Origin: Mycolicibacterium rhodesiae
GTDB lineage: Bacteria > Actinomycetota > Actinomycetes > Mycobacteriales > Mycobacteriaceae
DNA: 64,000 bases
Assembly: GCF_002086695.1 (NCBI RefSeq)
Contig: NZ_MVIH01000003.1
Span: 1 to 64,000 of the forward strand
Direction of reading: 5' to 3'
The position numbers were made by a program, and so were the translations under genes. The number at the start of each line of letters is the position of its first letter. Within the stretch, counting starts at the first letter, position 1. The notes beneath the pieces are model-generated. The model worked only from the letters and a program-made list of their open reading frames with translations. It made no database searches and was not told the origin of the DNA. Below, one piece after another: positions 34,685-43,970 of the stretch.

Positions 34685-35272
34685 ATGCCCACCATCAGCA
34701 CTTCCGACGGCGTCGAAATCTTCTACAAGGACTGGGGTTCCGGTCAGCCGATCGTGTTCAGTCACGGGTGGCCGCTGACAGCCGACGACTGGGACGCGCA
34801 GATGACGTTCTTCCTGCAGCACGGCTACCGGGTGATCGCGCACGACCGGCGCGGGCACGGCCGTTCTGATCAGGTCGGGACCGGCAACGACATGGAGCAC
34901 TGGGTCGCCGACCTTGCCGCGCTGACCGAGCATCTCGACCTGCGCGAGGCCGTTCACATCGGACACTCCACCGGTGGCGGCGAGGTGGCCCGCTACGTCG
35001 CGCGTCACCAGGACCGCGTCGCAAAGGCGGTGCTGGTGGCGTCGCTGACGCCAAACATGTTGCGCAGCAACGACAATCCTGGTGGTCAACCGAGGGAGTG
35101 GTTCGACGCGGTGCAGACGGGGGTCCTGACCAACCGGTCGCAGTTCTACCGGGAGGTGCCCGAGGGTCCGTTCTACGGATTCAACCGTCCCGGCGTGGCG
35201 CCAAGCCATGGCAGGCAGTGCCCAGGCCCACTACGAGACGGTCTTCACCTGGCTCGAGGACTGACAAGTTGA
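34685..35272 (+). pseudogene. Truncated, frameshifted chloroperoxidase-like alpha/beta hydrolase
   Basis: The first 170 residues are intact non-heme chloroperoxidase type: [26 protein letters not shown] and the nucleophile elbow [12 protein letters not shown]. Homology stops after [10 protein letters not shown] different frame then encodes [15 protein letters not shown], the next part of the family, and ends at a TGA (35262-35264). A short deletion with frameshift plus loss of the last 80 or so codons removes the catalytic Asp and His. An ATG with GGAGGG upstream remains. It borders the WXG island and is probably non-functional. Confidence 0.72.
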
Positions 35273-35574
35273 AGGTCGACGTCGACGGCCTTGTCCGTGG
35301 TGGATCAGATATCGGCGAGCAGGCCTCAGTCCTATCGGGTTCGCACCTACTGTCCATGCTGGGGCTCAGTGACTCTGAGTCCGGATGGGTGGGCTCGTCC
35401 GCCGACGCGCTGGTACGGATGGCCGACACTTGGCAGCGGGTCGCTGATAAGCACCATGCCGCTCTGACTGAGCAGGCGGCTCATGTCGTCGACACCGCCA
35501 AGGGGCTTCGCGCCATGGATGACCACGGCGCGACTGATCTTAGACAGCTCGGCGACCGAGCAGACGGCGTCTAA
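35269..35574 (+). CDS. WXG100-like small helical protein
   Basis: The 101-aa product starts at TTG 35269 ([12 protein letters not shown]). It is almost wholly helical, with a central [18 protein letters not shown] that fits the W-x-G turn of ESAT-6/WXG100 proteins between two helices. Such proteins are type VII secretion substrates or partners. It lies immediately after the broken hydrolase and converges on a three-gene operon that encodes a larger WXG-type protein. Its 3' end overlaps the neighbouring gene by 4 bp. Secretion is inferred, not shown. Confidence 0.65.
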   Translation: MKVDVDGLVRGGSDIGEQASVLSGSHLLSMLGLSDSESGWVGSSADALVRMADTWQRVADKHHAALTEQAAHVVDTAKGLRAMDDHGATDLRQLGDRADGV

Positions 35575-35846
35575 CTCACCAAGAGGATCGGTACGAATAC
35601 TGCTTCGAAGACCGCTACTCCCAGACACGCGTAGAACGCGCCACGAGCGACGTGCCAGTGATTCTTGAAAGGCAGCACCGCGGACGCACCGGCGACCACA
35701 GCGGGAAACAGCGGCGCGAGCGGCCACAAGAATCCGAATGTCAAAACCACCGATGCGAAGCCCACGAAAAGTCCGATGAGTAACGGGATCGGATGCTGCT
35801 CCTCAAGGGCTGGCGTGCTGTCGGGTGCGGGCGACGGAGTAACCAT
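35571..35846 (-). CDS. Small membrane protein of the WXG island
   Basis: The 91-aa product has three hydrophobic segments (about 20-40, 42-60 and 68-90) after a short Pro-rich start. It lies 9 bp after the preceding membrane-protein gene in the same operon as the 490-aa WXG-type protein. No family is recognised. By analogy with toxin-immunity operons it could be an immunity or accessory membrane protein; that is inference only. Confidence 0.6.
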   Translation of the reverse strand: MVTPSPAPDSTPALEEQHPIPLLIGLFVGFASVVLTFGFLWPLAPLFPAVVAGASAVLPFKNHWHVARGAFYACLGVAVFEAVFVPILLVS

Positions 35847-35855
35847 GGGCGGTAG

Positions 35856-36161
35856 TCAGCCTCTCCAGGAGATCGCGTGGGTCAAGACTCCGGGGAGTGA
35901 AACGGCGAGCACTGGCGTCAGGCCGGTAAGCGGAGCCAGGATCAAGCCCATCCCCAAGGCACGATTGCGGGGACTGGTGCTGCGGCGGTAGATGAAAGTT
36001 CCCACGGACACGACGATGACCGCCGTAATACAGATCGCGATGACAGCCGTTGTTGATGCTTTCGAGGCCAGGATGGCTCCTGCAGCCAGTCCCCAGAACG
36101 CCCCACCGCCGAGCGCGCCGACCAATGTGGCTCTCCGCCAGTCCACGACCGGATATGCCAT
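35856..36161 (-). CDS. Small membrane protein of the WXG island
   Basis: The 101-aa product begins MAYPVVDWRRATLVGALGGG and has about three TM segments separated by a basic loop (YRRSTSPRNR). A strong Shine-Dalgarno (GGAGGGG) precedes the ATG at 36161, which excludes the longer upstream frame. It lies 91 bp after the WXG-type gene and 9 bp before the next small membrane protein. No family is recognised. Confidence 0.62.
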   Translation of the reverse strand: MAYPVVDWRRATLVGALGGGAFWGLAAGAILASKASTTAVIAICITAVIVVSVGTFIYRRSTSPRNRALGMGLILAPLTGLTPVLAVSLPGVLTHAISWRG

Positions 36162-36252
36162 CTCAGCCCCTCCAAAATACTTCGAGCGATGAGTAAAGGG
36201 GTCTCCACCCCGGATCGACTGTAGGACTTGCCATTTTCGACGCTCCTCGGTC

Positions 36253-37725
36253 TCAGCGCGGGGGAAGGAATTCGTCACCCTGAAATGGGGTGAACGTTCG
36301 GACGACCGGCACCTCGCCGGCCGCTGGTCCAAAGGGGGTGAAGTTGCCGGGCGGCACGATTGACATTGGTGGTGTGATCGGTACGGCTTGGGGGCCATGT
36401 ATTGGTCCGGGCTGTGCCGGCTCGAGCTGCGGAACTACGCTGTTGAAGCTCGGGATGATGGTGGATTCACCCACGTCTTTATGCGGCAGCAGACCCACCA
36501 TCGGACCCGACGCGTCGTCGGTAAAGCTTGGCCACGACTGCAGCAACGGGGTTGTGGCTCCGTTCCGGTCGCTGTAGATCTCAAGCGCCGGAAAGGAAGT
36601 GACATTGCCACCCACTCGTGGCCCGTCAGCACTTGGGCTGATGCCGAGTGTGCCGTTGACGCTGAATGGAATGGCTTTTGCCGGCACCTCGCCACCTGGC
36701 GAGAAGGGATCAGCGGCGTTGTAGCGGAGCAACACTGCACCGTTTGACTGTTGGACTGCCGAAATATCGGGCGTACCAGCCCTTACTTGTCCGGTGTCGG
36801 CATTTACTGATGGATTCTGGCGGGCGACGATGATCCCGTTCTCAAAGTCGGTGTAGATGGCCACGCGGGACTCTTCTGGTCCCACGGTGGGAGAGAAGCC
36901 GCGATTGTCGCCGACATTGTTGTCGTAGGGCAACAGGTGACCATTGTTGAAGGGCGGGAGTTCGACCGACGGCGCCCACACGTCCTTGCTTGGTATGAAT
37001 AAGTTCGACCGCACGACACCTTGTCCAGGCACTGGCTTGATGCGGGCGACGACGATGTTCGCATCAACGCCCTTGTTCTTCGGGTCGTAGCTGTGCGGAT
37101 CTAGAGCGGCCGCAGTCGTCCAGTCGCTCTCGCTGACAGGGTCGCGCCCGAATATCCTTCGGAATGCCTCCGTTTGGTTGCTCCTCTGCACGGCGTCAGA
37201 TGCCAACGGTGCTTCGGCAATGTCACCGTCGGCCATCTCCCTTGTGGCGTGGTCGAGTGCCGTGGCGAGGTGCTGATCGGTGGAGTTGGCTCGCCGCAGT
37301 AAGTCGACGATGGCATCGTGAACGGTCTGCATATGCCGCTCGTTCTCAGCCTGTTGTGCGGGATCTGCCGCGCGAAAGCACTCGAGCGAGCTGGTGGCTA
37401 TATCAATCGTGATGCCCCACCGGTCGGCCATCCGCTGGATCCGGTTCCACTCGGCCTTGATGGACTCCACTTCGGTGGCCGCGGACGTGACTTCGCGTGC
37501 GGCAAGGTCGCATTCGTCGGCGTGCTGAAGGAGGCTGCTGCTGATGGCCTGGGCTTTGGCCGTCGCGGCTTCGTGGGAGGCGCCCTCCCACTCGAGCTTC
37601 GCGACGACGGCGCTTTGGTCATGCGCGACATCTCGAAAATGCTCAGCTCGAGTGGTCGTTGTGGTCGCGACACCGCGAACCGCCCCCGGGTCCCACCTGT
37701 CCAGGTCGGCTAATGAGATCCCCAC
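36253..37725 (-). CDS. WXG-type N-terminal domain protein, putative type VII-secreted effector
   Basis: The 490-aa product has an N-terminal helical region of about 180 residues with W-E-G at residues 46-48, in the position of the WXG turn. A middle region of unknown fold follows (FRRIFGRDPVSESDWTTA, then IKPVPGQGVVRSNLFIP), and then a Pro-rich C-terminus. There is no signal peptide. LXG/WXG-type N-termini on large proteins mark type VII effectors. The C-terminal part is not a nuclease or ADP-ribosylation domain that I recognise. The start is GTG at 37725 with AGTAGG upstream. It heads a three-gene operon. Confidence 0.62.
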   Translation of the reverse strand: MGISLADLDRWDPGAVRGVATTTTTRAEHFRDVAHDQSAVVAKLEWEGASHEAATAKAQAISSSLLQHADECDLAAREVTSAATEVESIKAEWNRIQRMADRWGITIDIATSSLECFRAADPAQQAENERHMQTVHDAIVDLLRRANSTDQHLATALDHATREMADGDIAEAPLASDAVQRSNQTEAFRRIFGRDPVSESDWTTAAALDPHSYDPKNKGVDANIVVARIKPVPGQGVVRSNLFIPSKDVWAPSVELPPFNNGHLLPYDNNVGDNRGFSPTVGPEESRVAIYTDFENGIIVARQNPSVNADTGQVRAGTPDISAVQQSNGAVLLRYNAADPFSPGGEVPAKAIPFSVNGTLGISPSADGPRVGGNVTSFPALEIYSDRNGATTPLLQSWPSFTDDASGPMVGLLPHKDVGESTIIPSFNSVVPQLEPAQPGPIHGPQAVPITPPMSIVPPGNFTPFGPAAGEVPVVRTFTPFQGDEFLPPR

Positions 37726-37747
37726 AGCTGGCAAACCTACTGGCGTT

Positions 37748-37782
37748 CGTGTGCGGCCGGTACTCACTACCGGCCGCACACG
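37748..37782. repeat. Perfect 15-bp-stem palindrome upstream of the WXG-type gene
   Basis: Arms at 37748-37762 and 37768-37782 are perfect reverse complements with a 5-base loop (CTCAC). It sits 23 bp beyond the WXG gene start, in the 377-bp gap before dnaK. It could be an operator, a terminator-like element or part of a dispersed palindromic repeat. Confidence 0.6.
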
Positions 37783-37874
37783 CTCAGGCCGTCCAAAGTG
37801 CGGGTTGTTGTCGATGGATCGCACTCCCCCCGACGAAAGGTCGCACGCTCGGCGACGTTCCACCGCTGAGGTCC

Positions 37875-37933
37875 GCGAGTGTGTGTTTTCATCCGCGACG
37901 CGCCGGTCGCGGTGGATCAGACCGCACACTCGC
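37875..37933. repeat. Nested hairpin element between the WXG island and dnaK
   Basis: Outer arms GCGAGTGTG (37875-37883) and CACACTCGC (37925-37933) enclose an inner hairpin with arms CCGCGAC (37893-37899) and GTCGCGG (37906-37912). The GCGAGTGTG core resembles palindromic intergenic repeats seen in mycobacteria. Dispersal cannot be checked inside this window. Confidence 0.5.
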
Positions 37934-37995
37934 AAACGCAGAGCCGGCGGCGCCGGGAACAAATCCGGAACACCCGCCGTTGACGGATTCGACAA

Positions 37996-38016
37996 CTTGA
38001 GTGAAATCGACTCAAC
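37996..38016. promoter_or_regulatory. HAIR operator (HspR box) upstream of dnaK
   Basis: CTTGAGT-N7-ACTCAAC matches the HspR-associated inverted repeat consensus (CTTGAGT-N7-ACTCAAG) with one mismatch. It lies 87 bp before the dnaK ATG. HspR, encoded last in this operon, is expected to bind here and repress in the absence of heat shock. Confidence 0.88.
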
Positions 38017-38050
38017 TCTGGCTTGACAGCCGCCCGGCAAGAGGGGCAGT

Positions 38051-38071
38051 CTTGAGCCTGGTTCGCTCAGA
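38051..38071. promoter_or_regulatory. Degenerate second HAIR-like repeat upstream of dnaK
   Basis: CTTGAGC-N7-GCTCAGA has a good left arm and a partial right arm. It lies 32 bp before the dnaK start and could be a weaker HspR site, as in actinobacterial promoters with multiple HAIR copies. Confidence 0.4.
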
Positions 38072-38102
38072 CCCAAAGACGTAACTATCAGGAGGAATCA
38101 AC

Positions 38103-39953
38103 ATGGCTCGTGCGGTCGGCATCGACCTCGGGACCACCAACTCCGTCGTGGCGGTACTGGAGGGTGGCGACCCGGTCGTCGTCGCCAACTCCGAAGGGTC
38201 CCGCACCACGCCGTCGGTGGTCGCCTTTGCGCGCAACGGCGAAGTGCTGGTAGGCCAGCCCGCCAAGAACCAGGCAGTGACCAACGTCGACCGGACCATC
38301 CGTTCGGTGAAGCGGCACATGGGCACCGACTGGTCCGTCGAGATCGACGGTAAGGACTACACCGCGCAGGAGATCAGCGCCCGCGTGCTGATGAAGCTGA
38401 AGCGGGACGCCGAAAGCTACCTCGGTGAGGACATCACCGACGCGGTCATCACCGTGCCCGCGTACTTCAACGACGCCCAGCGTCAGGCCACCAAGGAAGC
38501 CGGCCAGATCGCCGGCCTCAACGTGCTGCGCATCGTCAACGAACCGACTGCTGCGGCGCTGGCCTACGGCCTGGACAAGGGCAGCAAGGAACAGACCATC
38601 CTGGTCTTCGACCTCGGTGGCGGCACGTTCGACGTCTCGCTGCTGGAGATCGGCGACGGCGTCGTCGAGGTCCGCGCGACCTCTGGTGACAACCACCTCG
38701 GTGGTGACGACTGGGACGACCGGATCGTCGAATGGCTGGTCGACAAGTTCAAGGGCACCAGCGGCATCGACCTGACCAAGGACAAGATGGCCATGCAGCG
38801 GCTTCGTGAAGCCGCCGAGAAGGCCAAGATCGAGCTGAGCTCCAGTGGCAGCACCTCGATCAACCTGCCCTACATCACCGTCGACGCCGACAAGAATCCG
38901 CTGTTCCTCGACGAGCAGCTGACCCGTTCGGAGTTCCAGAAGATCACCCAAGATCTGCTGGACCGCACCCGCCAGCCGTTCCAGCAGGTCATCAAGGACG
39001 CCGGCATCTCGGTGTCCGACATCGACCACGTGGTGCTGGTGGGTGGTTCCACCCGTATGCCCGCGGTGACCGACCTGGTCAAGGAGCTCACCGGCGGCAA
39101 GGAGCCCAACAAGGGCGTCAACCCGGACGAGGTCGTGGCCGTCGGTGCTGCGCTGCAGGCCGGTGTGCTCAAGGGTGAGGTCAAGGACGTTCTGCTGCTC
39201 GATGTCACCCCGCTGTCGCTGGGTATCGAGACCAAGGGCGGCGTGATGACCAAGCTCATCGAGCGCAACACCACTATCCCGACCAAGCGGTCGGAGACCT
39301 TCACCACCGCCGACGACAACCAGCCGTCGGTGCAGATCCAGGTCTATCAGGGTGAGCGTGAGATCGCCGCACACAACAAGCTGCTCGGCAGCTTCGAGCT
39401 GACCGGTATCCCGCCGGCTCCGCGCGGCGTGCCCCAGATCGAGGTGACCTTCGACATCGATGCCAACGGCATCGTGCACGTCACCGCCAAGGACAAGGGC
39501 ACCGGCAAGGAAAACACGATCAAGATCCAGGAAGGCTCCGGCCTGTCCAAGGAAGAGATCGACCGGATGATCAAGGACGCCGAAGCGCACGCCGAGGAAG
39601 ACCGCAAGCGTCGCGAAGAGGCCGACGTCCGCAACCAGGCCGAGTCGCTGGTCTACCAGACGGAGAAGTTCGTCTCCGAGCAGCGCGAAGCCGAAGGCGG
39701 CTCCAAGGTCCCCGAGGACACCTTGACCAAGGTTGACGCCGCGATCTCGGAAGCGAAGACGGCGCTGGCCGGCACCGACATCGGTGCGATCAAGTCCGCC
39801 ATGGAGAAGCTGGGCCAGGAAAGCCAGGCTCTGGGCCAGGCCATCTACGAGGCGACCCAGGCCGACCAGAGCGCCGGCCCGTCGGGCGGTTCGTCCGCTG
39901 ACGATGTCGTGGACGCCGAGGTCGTGGATGACGATGATCAGGAGCGCAAGTGA
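38103..39953 (+). CDS. dnaK: Molecular chaperone DnaK (Hsp70)
   Basis: The 616-aa product has the full Hsp70 set: [20 protein letters not shown], the phosphate-2 motif [15 protein letters not shown], the adenosine motif [10 protein letters not shown], the linker [16 protein letters not shown], and a beta-sandwich and helical lid ending in a Gly/Ser/Asp-rich tail. It folds and protects polypeptides with DnaJ and GrpE. AGGAGGAA precedes the ATG. The operon dnaK-grpE-dnaJ-hspR lies behind a HAIR operator, giving autoregulation by HspR. Confidence 0.98.
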   Translation: MARAVGIDLGTTNSVVAVLEGGDPVVVANSEGSRTTPSVVAFARNGEVLVGQPAKNQAVTNVDRTIRSVKRHMGTDWSVEIDGKDYTAQEISARVLMKLKRDAESYLGEDITDAVITVPAYFNDAQRQATKEAGQIAGLNVLRIVNEPTAAALAYGLDKGSKEQTILVFDLGGGTFDVSLLEIGDGVVEVRATSGDNHLGGDDWDDRIVEWLVDKFKGTSGIDLTKDKMAMQRLREAAEKAKIELSSSGSTSINLPYITVDADKNPLFLDEQLTRSEFQKITQDLLDRTRQPFQQVIKDAGISVSDIDHVVLVGGSTRMPAVTDLVKELTGGKEPNKGVNPDEVVAVGAALQAGVLKGEVKDVLLLDVTPLSLGIETKGGVMTKLIERNTTIPTKRSETFTTADDNQPSVQIQVYQGEREIAAHNKLLGSFELTGIPPAPRGVPQIEVTFDIDANGIVHVTAKDKGTGKENTIKIQEGSGLSKEEIDRMIKDAEAHAEEDRKRREEADVRNQAESLVYQTEKFVSEQREAEGGSKVPEDTLTKVDAAISEAKTALAGTDIGAIKSAMEKLGQESQALGQAIYEATQADQSAGPSGGSSADDVVDAEVVDDDDQERK

Positions 39954-40585
39954 GCGAAGGTCGCGAGGAAGAACCGGTAACTGTCACAGACAAGCGCCGA
40001 ATCGACCCCCAGACCGGAGAAGTTCGCGAAGCCTCCGGCCCGGCCCCCAGTGGGCCGGAGCCGGGGGACTTTGCGGGCGAAACGCCGGAGGAGTCGGACA
40101 AAGCCGCTGAACTGCTCGGTGACCTGCAGCGAGTGCAGGCCGATTTCGCCAACTACCGCAAGCGCGCGCTGCGCGATCAGCAAGTGGCCGGCGAGCGCGC
40201 CAAGGCCGCCGTGGTGAGCCAGTTGCTGCCCATCCTCGATGACCTGGACCGGGCACGCAGCCACGGCGATCTGGAGACCAGTCCGCTGAAGTCGGTCGCC
40301 GACAAGCTCACGGCCGCGCTGGCGGGGCTGGGTCTGACAGCCTTCGGCGCCGAGGGCGACGAGTTCGACCCGTCGTTGCACGAAGCCGTGCAACACGAGG
40401 GCGAGGGCTCGAAGCCGGTGCTGGGCACGGTGATGCGGCAGGGTTACAAGCTCGGCGAGCAGGTGCTGCGGCACGCGCTCGTCGGGGTGGTCGACACCGT
40501 CGACGAGGGGTCCGCGGCACCTCGGAAGGCCGACACGCCCGTCAACGGCGACCAGAGCGGCGCGCAGAACGCAGAATCGAATTAA
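39950..40585 (+). CDS. grpE: Nucleotide exchange factor GrpE
   Basis: The 211-aa product has a charged N-terminus, the long helix ([24 protein letters not shown]) that forms the coiled-coil dimer, and a C-terminal beta wing with DPSLHEAVQ and [22 protein letters not shown]. It releases ADP from DnaK. The GTG start overlaps the dnaK stop by four bases, so translation is coupled. Confidence 0.96.
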   Translation: MSEGREEEPVTVTDKRRIDPQTGEVREASGPAPSGPEPGDFAGETPEESDKAAELLGDLQRVQADFANYRKRALRDQQVAGERAKAAVVSQLLPILDDLDRARSHGDLETSPLKSVADKLTAALAGLGLTAFGAEGDEFDPSLHEAVQHEGEGSKPVLGTVMRQGYKLGEQVLRHALVGVVDTVDEGSAAPRKADTPVNGDQSGAQNAESN

Positions 40586-40619
40586 CAGCATGACCGACGG
40601 TGAGAGGAGGTGACGCGGC

Positions 40620-41801
40620 ATGGTTCAACGCGAATGGGTTGAGAAGGATTTCTACAAGGTGCTCGGCGTCTCCTCTGACGCCAGCGAGGACGAGATCAAG
40701 CGGGTGGCCCGCAAGCTGCTCGCCGAGAATCACCCCGACCGCAACCCGGACGACAAGGCGGCCGACGAGCGCTACAAAGAGGTTGGCGAGGCCAGGGACG
40801 TCCTGACCGATCCGGCCAAGCGCAAGGAGTACGACGAGACCCGGCGGATGTTCGCCGGCGGCGGTTTCCGCCGCGGTAACGGCGGCGGCGGTGGGTTCGG
40901 CGGCTTCAGCGGTTACGGTGCCGACGGCGGCGAGTTCAATTTGAACGACCTGTTCGACACCGCCAGCCAGACCGGCGGCACGAACATCGGCGACTTGTTC
41001 GGTGGCTTGTTCGGGCGCGGCGCAGCGCCGCGCCCGAGCCGGCCGCGGCGCGGCAAGGACCTGGAGACCGAGACCGATCTCGATTTCCTGGAAGCGACCA
41101 AGGGTGTCGCCATGCCGCTGCGGCTGACCAGCCCGGCGCCGTGCACGAATTGCCATGGCAGCGGCGCACGTCCGGGCACCAGCCCGAAGGTGTGTCCGTC
41201 GTGCAATGGCTCCGGTGTGATCAACCGCAACCAGGGCGCGTTCGGGTTCTCCGAACCGTGCACCGACTGCCGGGGTAGCGGCTCGATCATCGAGCACCCC
41301 TGCGACGAGTGCCACGGCACCGGGGTCACCACCCGGACCCGCACCATCAACGTCCGGATCCCACCGGGCGTCGAGGACGGGCAGCGTATTCGGCTGGCCG
41401 GTCAGGGCGAGGCCGGTTTGCGCGGTGCGCCATCCGGCGACCTGTACGTCACCGTGCATGTTCGGCCGGACAAGGTGTTCGGCCGCGACGGCGACGACCT
41501 GACCGTGGCGGTTCCGGTGAGCTTCACCGAGCTGGCTTTGGGGACAACGCTTTCCGTTCCGACGCTGGAGGGCAAGGTCGGAGTGCGGGTGCCGAAGGGC
41601 ACCGCCGATGGCCGGATACTGCGGGTGCGTGGGCGCGGTGTGCCCAAGCGCGACGGCGGTCACGGCGACCTGCTGGTCACCGTGAAGGTGGCGGTGCCAC
41701 CGAATCTCGAGGGTCAAGCGCTCGAGGCGCTGGAGGCCTACGCGGCCGCTGAGCGGGCGAGCGGGTTCGACCCGCGCGCCGGATGGGCGGGGAACCGGTG
41801 A
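40620..41801 (+). CDS. dnaJ1: Co-chaperone DnaJ (type A, zinc-finger)
   Basis: The 393-aa product has a J domain ([19 protein letters not shown], then the [18 protein letters not shown] loop with HPD). A Gly/Phe-rich linker of about 60 residues follows, then four CxxCxGxG zinc motifs ([32 protein letters not shown]), then the C-terminal substrate-binding domains. It stimulates DnaK ATPase. The ATG at 40620 is preceded by GAGAGGAGG. The stop overlaps the hspR start. Confidence 0.97.
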   Translation: MVQREWVEKDFYKVLGVSSDASEDEIKRVARKLLAENHPDRNPDDKAADERYKEVGEARDVLTDPAKRKEYDETRRMFAGGGFRRGNGGGGGFGGFSGYGADGGEFNLNDLFDTASQTGGTNIGDLFGGLFGRGAAPRPSRPRRGKDLETETDLDFLEATKGVAMPLRLTSPAPCTNCHGSGARPGTSPKVCPSCNGSGVINRNQGAFGFSEPCTDCRGSGSIIEHPCDECHGTGVTTRTRTINVRIPPGVEDGQRIRLAGQGEAGLRGAPSGDLYVTVHVRPDKVFGRDGDDLTVAVPVSFTELALGTTLSVPTLEGKVGVRVPKGTADGRILRVRGRGVPKRDGGHGDLLVTVKVAVPPNLEGQALEALEAYAAAERASGFDPRAGWAGNR

Positions 41802-42181
41802 TGGGTGCTTCCAGCGAGTCCCGAGAGACCCGGACGTTTCTGATCTCGGTGGCCGCCGAGCTGGCCGGTATGCATGCGCAGACGCTGCGCACCTACGACC
41901 GGCTCGGCCTGGTCAGTCCCCGGCGTAGCTCCGGTGGGGGACGGCGGTATTCGGAGCGCGACGTCGAGTTGCTGCGCGAGGTGCAGCGGCTGTCGCAGGA
42001 CGAAGGCGTGAACCTCGCAGGGATCAAGCGGATCATCGAGTTGACCAATCAGGTCGAGGCTCTGCAGTCCCGCGTCGAGGAGATGATGGGCGAGCTGGAG
42101 TCGTTGCGCGCCAACCAGCGTCGTGATCTGGCGGTGGTGCCGAAGAGCACCGCGCTGGTGGTCTGGAAGCCGCGCCGCTAG
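41801..42181 (+). CDS. hspR: MerR-family heat shock repressor HspR
   Basis: The 126-aa product has a MerR-type winged HTH (FLISVAAELAGMHAQTLRTYDRLGLVSPRRS, then GGGRRYSERDVELLREVQRL) and a coiled-coil-like C-terminus. It is the same length as M. tuberculosis HspR. It represses dnaK and clpB at HAIR sites, helped by DnaK in related systems. The ATG at 41801 overlaps the dnaJ TGA by one base. Confidence 0.96.
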   Translation: MGASSESRETRTFLISVAAELAGMHAQTLRTYDRLGLVSPRRSSGGGRRYSERDVELLREVQRLSQDEGVNLAGIKRIIELTNQVEALQSRVEEMMGELESLRANQRRDLAVVPKSTALVVWKPRR

Positions 42182-42209
42182 TCGGCTCCGAAGCCCGTTC
42201 TGCTCCGCT

Positions 42210-43178
42210 TCAGGACGCCGGCTTCGTCAGGAACTGGCCGTCGAGGAACTGGTTGTAGTCAGGCAGCGTGGTAGCCGCGTCGATCGACTTCTGAGTCTTG
42301 CCCCATTCGGCGAGCGCGCTCAGGTCGGCGGCGAGGTCGGGTTTCAGCTGAACCGTGAAGTCGAACTCGGACAACACGGTGTTCAGCAGCTGCGCGTCCA
42401 GTTGGGTGGCCTTGGCGACGGCGGCCGTCGCGGCGGCATCGTGGGCGGACAGCGCTGCGCTTGCGTCGCCGAGTGCGGCGAAGAACGACGTGATCTCGGC
42501 CCCTTTCGACGAGATCGCCGACGGGGTGGCGATGAACAAGCTGTGCTGGATGTAGGTGCCCCCGTTGAGCGGCACCGCGTCATCGCCGAGCGCGGCAATC
42601 GTCTGCGCCTGGTACGGCTGGAAAATCGAGACCGCGTCGACGTTGTGTTGGGTGGCCGCGGTGACCATGGCCGACGGTGAAACCTGGACGAGATCCGCCT
42701 TGATGTTGGCCTGGGCCAGCGCATTTGACACGTAGTACGCGGCGCTGGTGCCCAGCGGGGTGCCGATCGACTTGCCTGCGAGGTCGGCGACGTCGGTAAT
42801 GCCTGCGCTGCGCCGGGCCACGATACGGGAACCCTCCCAACGGGATCCGTCGGCGACGATGCGCAGCGCCGGCGAGCGGGTGAGCGCCGCCGCCGTCGGC
42901 ACGTCCGCCGCGGTGGTGATGTCGACCTGGCCGGCGCTCACCGCCTGCAGTGCTTCGACGCCGGATTGGAAGTTCACAACCTTGACGTTGACGTGGTGCT
43001 TGCTGAACATCCCGCCGTCGGCGGCCACGGGAATCTGGGCCCAGGAAGGATCCACGACGAAGCCGACGGTCAGTTCATCGGCATTGCTGCTGGAGTCGTG
43101 GGCGCAGGCGGTGATCGAGGTGGCCATTGCCAACGCGACAATGGCGGCCGCGGCGAGTCGTTTCAGCGTTGTGTTCAC
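42210..43178 (-). CDS. ABC transporter substrate-binding lipoprotein (sulfonate/taurine/nitrate type)
   Basis: The 322-aa product has a signal peptide with a lipobox-like ITAC near residue 25, then a type II periplasmic-binding fold of the SsuA/TauA/NrtA class (VGFVVDPSWAQIPVAADGGMF, VNFQSGVEALQAVSAGQVDI, LAGKSIGTPLGTSAAYYVSNAL). It presents its ligand to the permease encoded upstream. The start is GTG at 43178. It is the last of four genes in an operon with the arylsulfotransferase-like protein. The exact ligand (alkyl or aryl sulfonate or sulfate) is inferred from that neighbour. Confidence 0.85.
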   Translation of the reverse strand: MNTTLKRLAAAAIVALAMATSITACAHDSSSNADELTVGFVVDPSWAQIPVAADGGMFSKHHVNVKVVNFQSGVEALQAVSAGQVDITTAADVPTAAALTRSPALRIVADGSRWEGSRIVARRSAGITDVADLAGKSIGTPLGTSAAYYVSNALAQANIKADLVQVSPSAMVTAATQHNVDAVSIFQPYQAQTIAALGDDAVPLNGGTYIQHSLFIATPSAISSKGAEITSFFAALGDASAALSAHDAAATAAVAKATQLDAQLLNTVLSEFDFTVQLKPDLAADLSALAEWGKTQKSIDAATTLPDYNQFLDGQFLTKPAS

Positions 43179-43210
43179 TAAGTCGTCCTTTGCGAGCAGG
43201 GATGGATGTG

Positions 43211-43969
43211 TCAGTGCACGGCGTGGTCGATGCCGAGTCGGTGGTGCAGGGTCTTGCGAATCGCTCCGTAGCCGGGCTGTTCTGCGAGCGTGTCCGCCGG
43301 ACGCGGGCGACCTAGGGGGTTGGTGATCTGGTCGACGATCTGTCCGTCCTGCAGCACATTGACGCTGTCGCCCAGTCGTATCGCCTCGTCGATGTCGTGG
43401 GTGACGAAGACGATCGTGCGGTTCAGACGTGACCAGAGTTCGATGAGCAGGTCTTGCATGCGCAAGCGGGTCAGTGCATCGAGGGCGGCGAAGGGCTCGT
43501 CCATGAGCATCACGGACGGCTCACCGGCAAGCACGCGTGCGATGCTCACGCGCTGGCGCATACCGCCGGACAGCTCCGCGGGGCGCTGCCTGCACACGCC
43601 GGCGTGCAGGCCGACGGTGTCGAGAAGTTCGGCGATCCGTGCTTGCCGTTGCCGCCTGTCCAGTTTTCTTGCAGCCAAGGCGAAGTCGATATTGTCGGCG
43701 ACGCTCATCCACGGAAACAGAACGTCACGCTGGAAAGCGACGCCTCGCCGAGGGTCGGGAGCGGTGACGGCCTGGCCGTTGTCGATCACCGTGCCGGAGG
43801 TGGCGGTTATCAGTCCGGCCAGGCAATGCAGCAGTGTCGACTTGCCGCTGCCGGAGGCGCCGACCAAGACGGTGAATGACCCGTCGTTGACGCTCAGCGA
43901 TATCCCCTTGAGGGTGGGAGTCGCCGCGCCCGGAAACTGCACGACGAGATCGCGGGTTTCCAGCGCCAT
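43211..43969 (-). CDS. ABC transporter ATP-binding protein (SsuB/TauB-like)
   Basis: The 252-aa product carries Walker A GASGSGKST, the signature LSGGMRQRVSIARVL, Walker B VMLMDEPFAAL and the switch-His segment VFVTHDIDEAI. It energises the sulfonate/taurine/nitrate-type transporter. It is 1 bp after the permease and 32 bp before the binding protein. The substrate class follows from family similarity and the arylsulfotransferase-like neighbour. Confidence 0.9.
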   Translation of the reverse strand: MALETRDLVVQFPGAATPTLKGISLSVNDGSFTVLVGASGSGKSTLLHCLAGLITATSGTVIDNGQAVTAPDPRRGVAFQRDVLFPWMSVADNIDFALAARKLDRRQRQARIAELLDTVGLHAGVCRQRPAELSGGMRQRVSIARVLAGEPSVMLMDEPFAALDALTRLRMQDLLIELWSRLNRTIVFVTHDIDEAIRLGDSVNVLQDGQIVDQITNPLGRPRPADTLAEQPGYGAIRKTLHHRLGIDHAVH

Positions 43970-43970
43970 C

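Noticed and set aside
35098..35268. Upstream extension of the WXG-like gene from 35098
   Set aside because: It runs through the hydrolase coding sequence in another frame; the helical protein begins at the TTG at 35269.
41801..42181. hspR start upstream at 41783
   Set aside because: The ATG at 41801 overlaps the dnaJ stop, gives the 126-aa length of known HspR, and the extra residues lie inside dnaJ.
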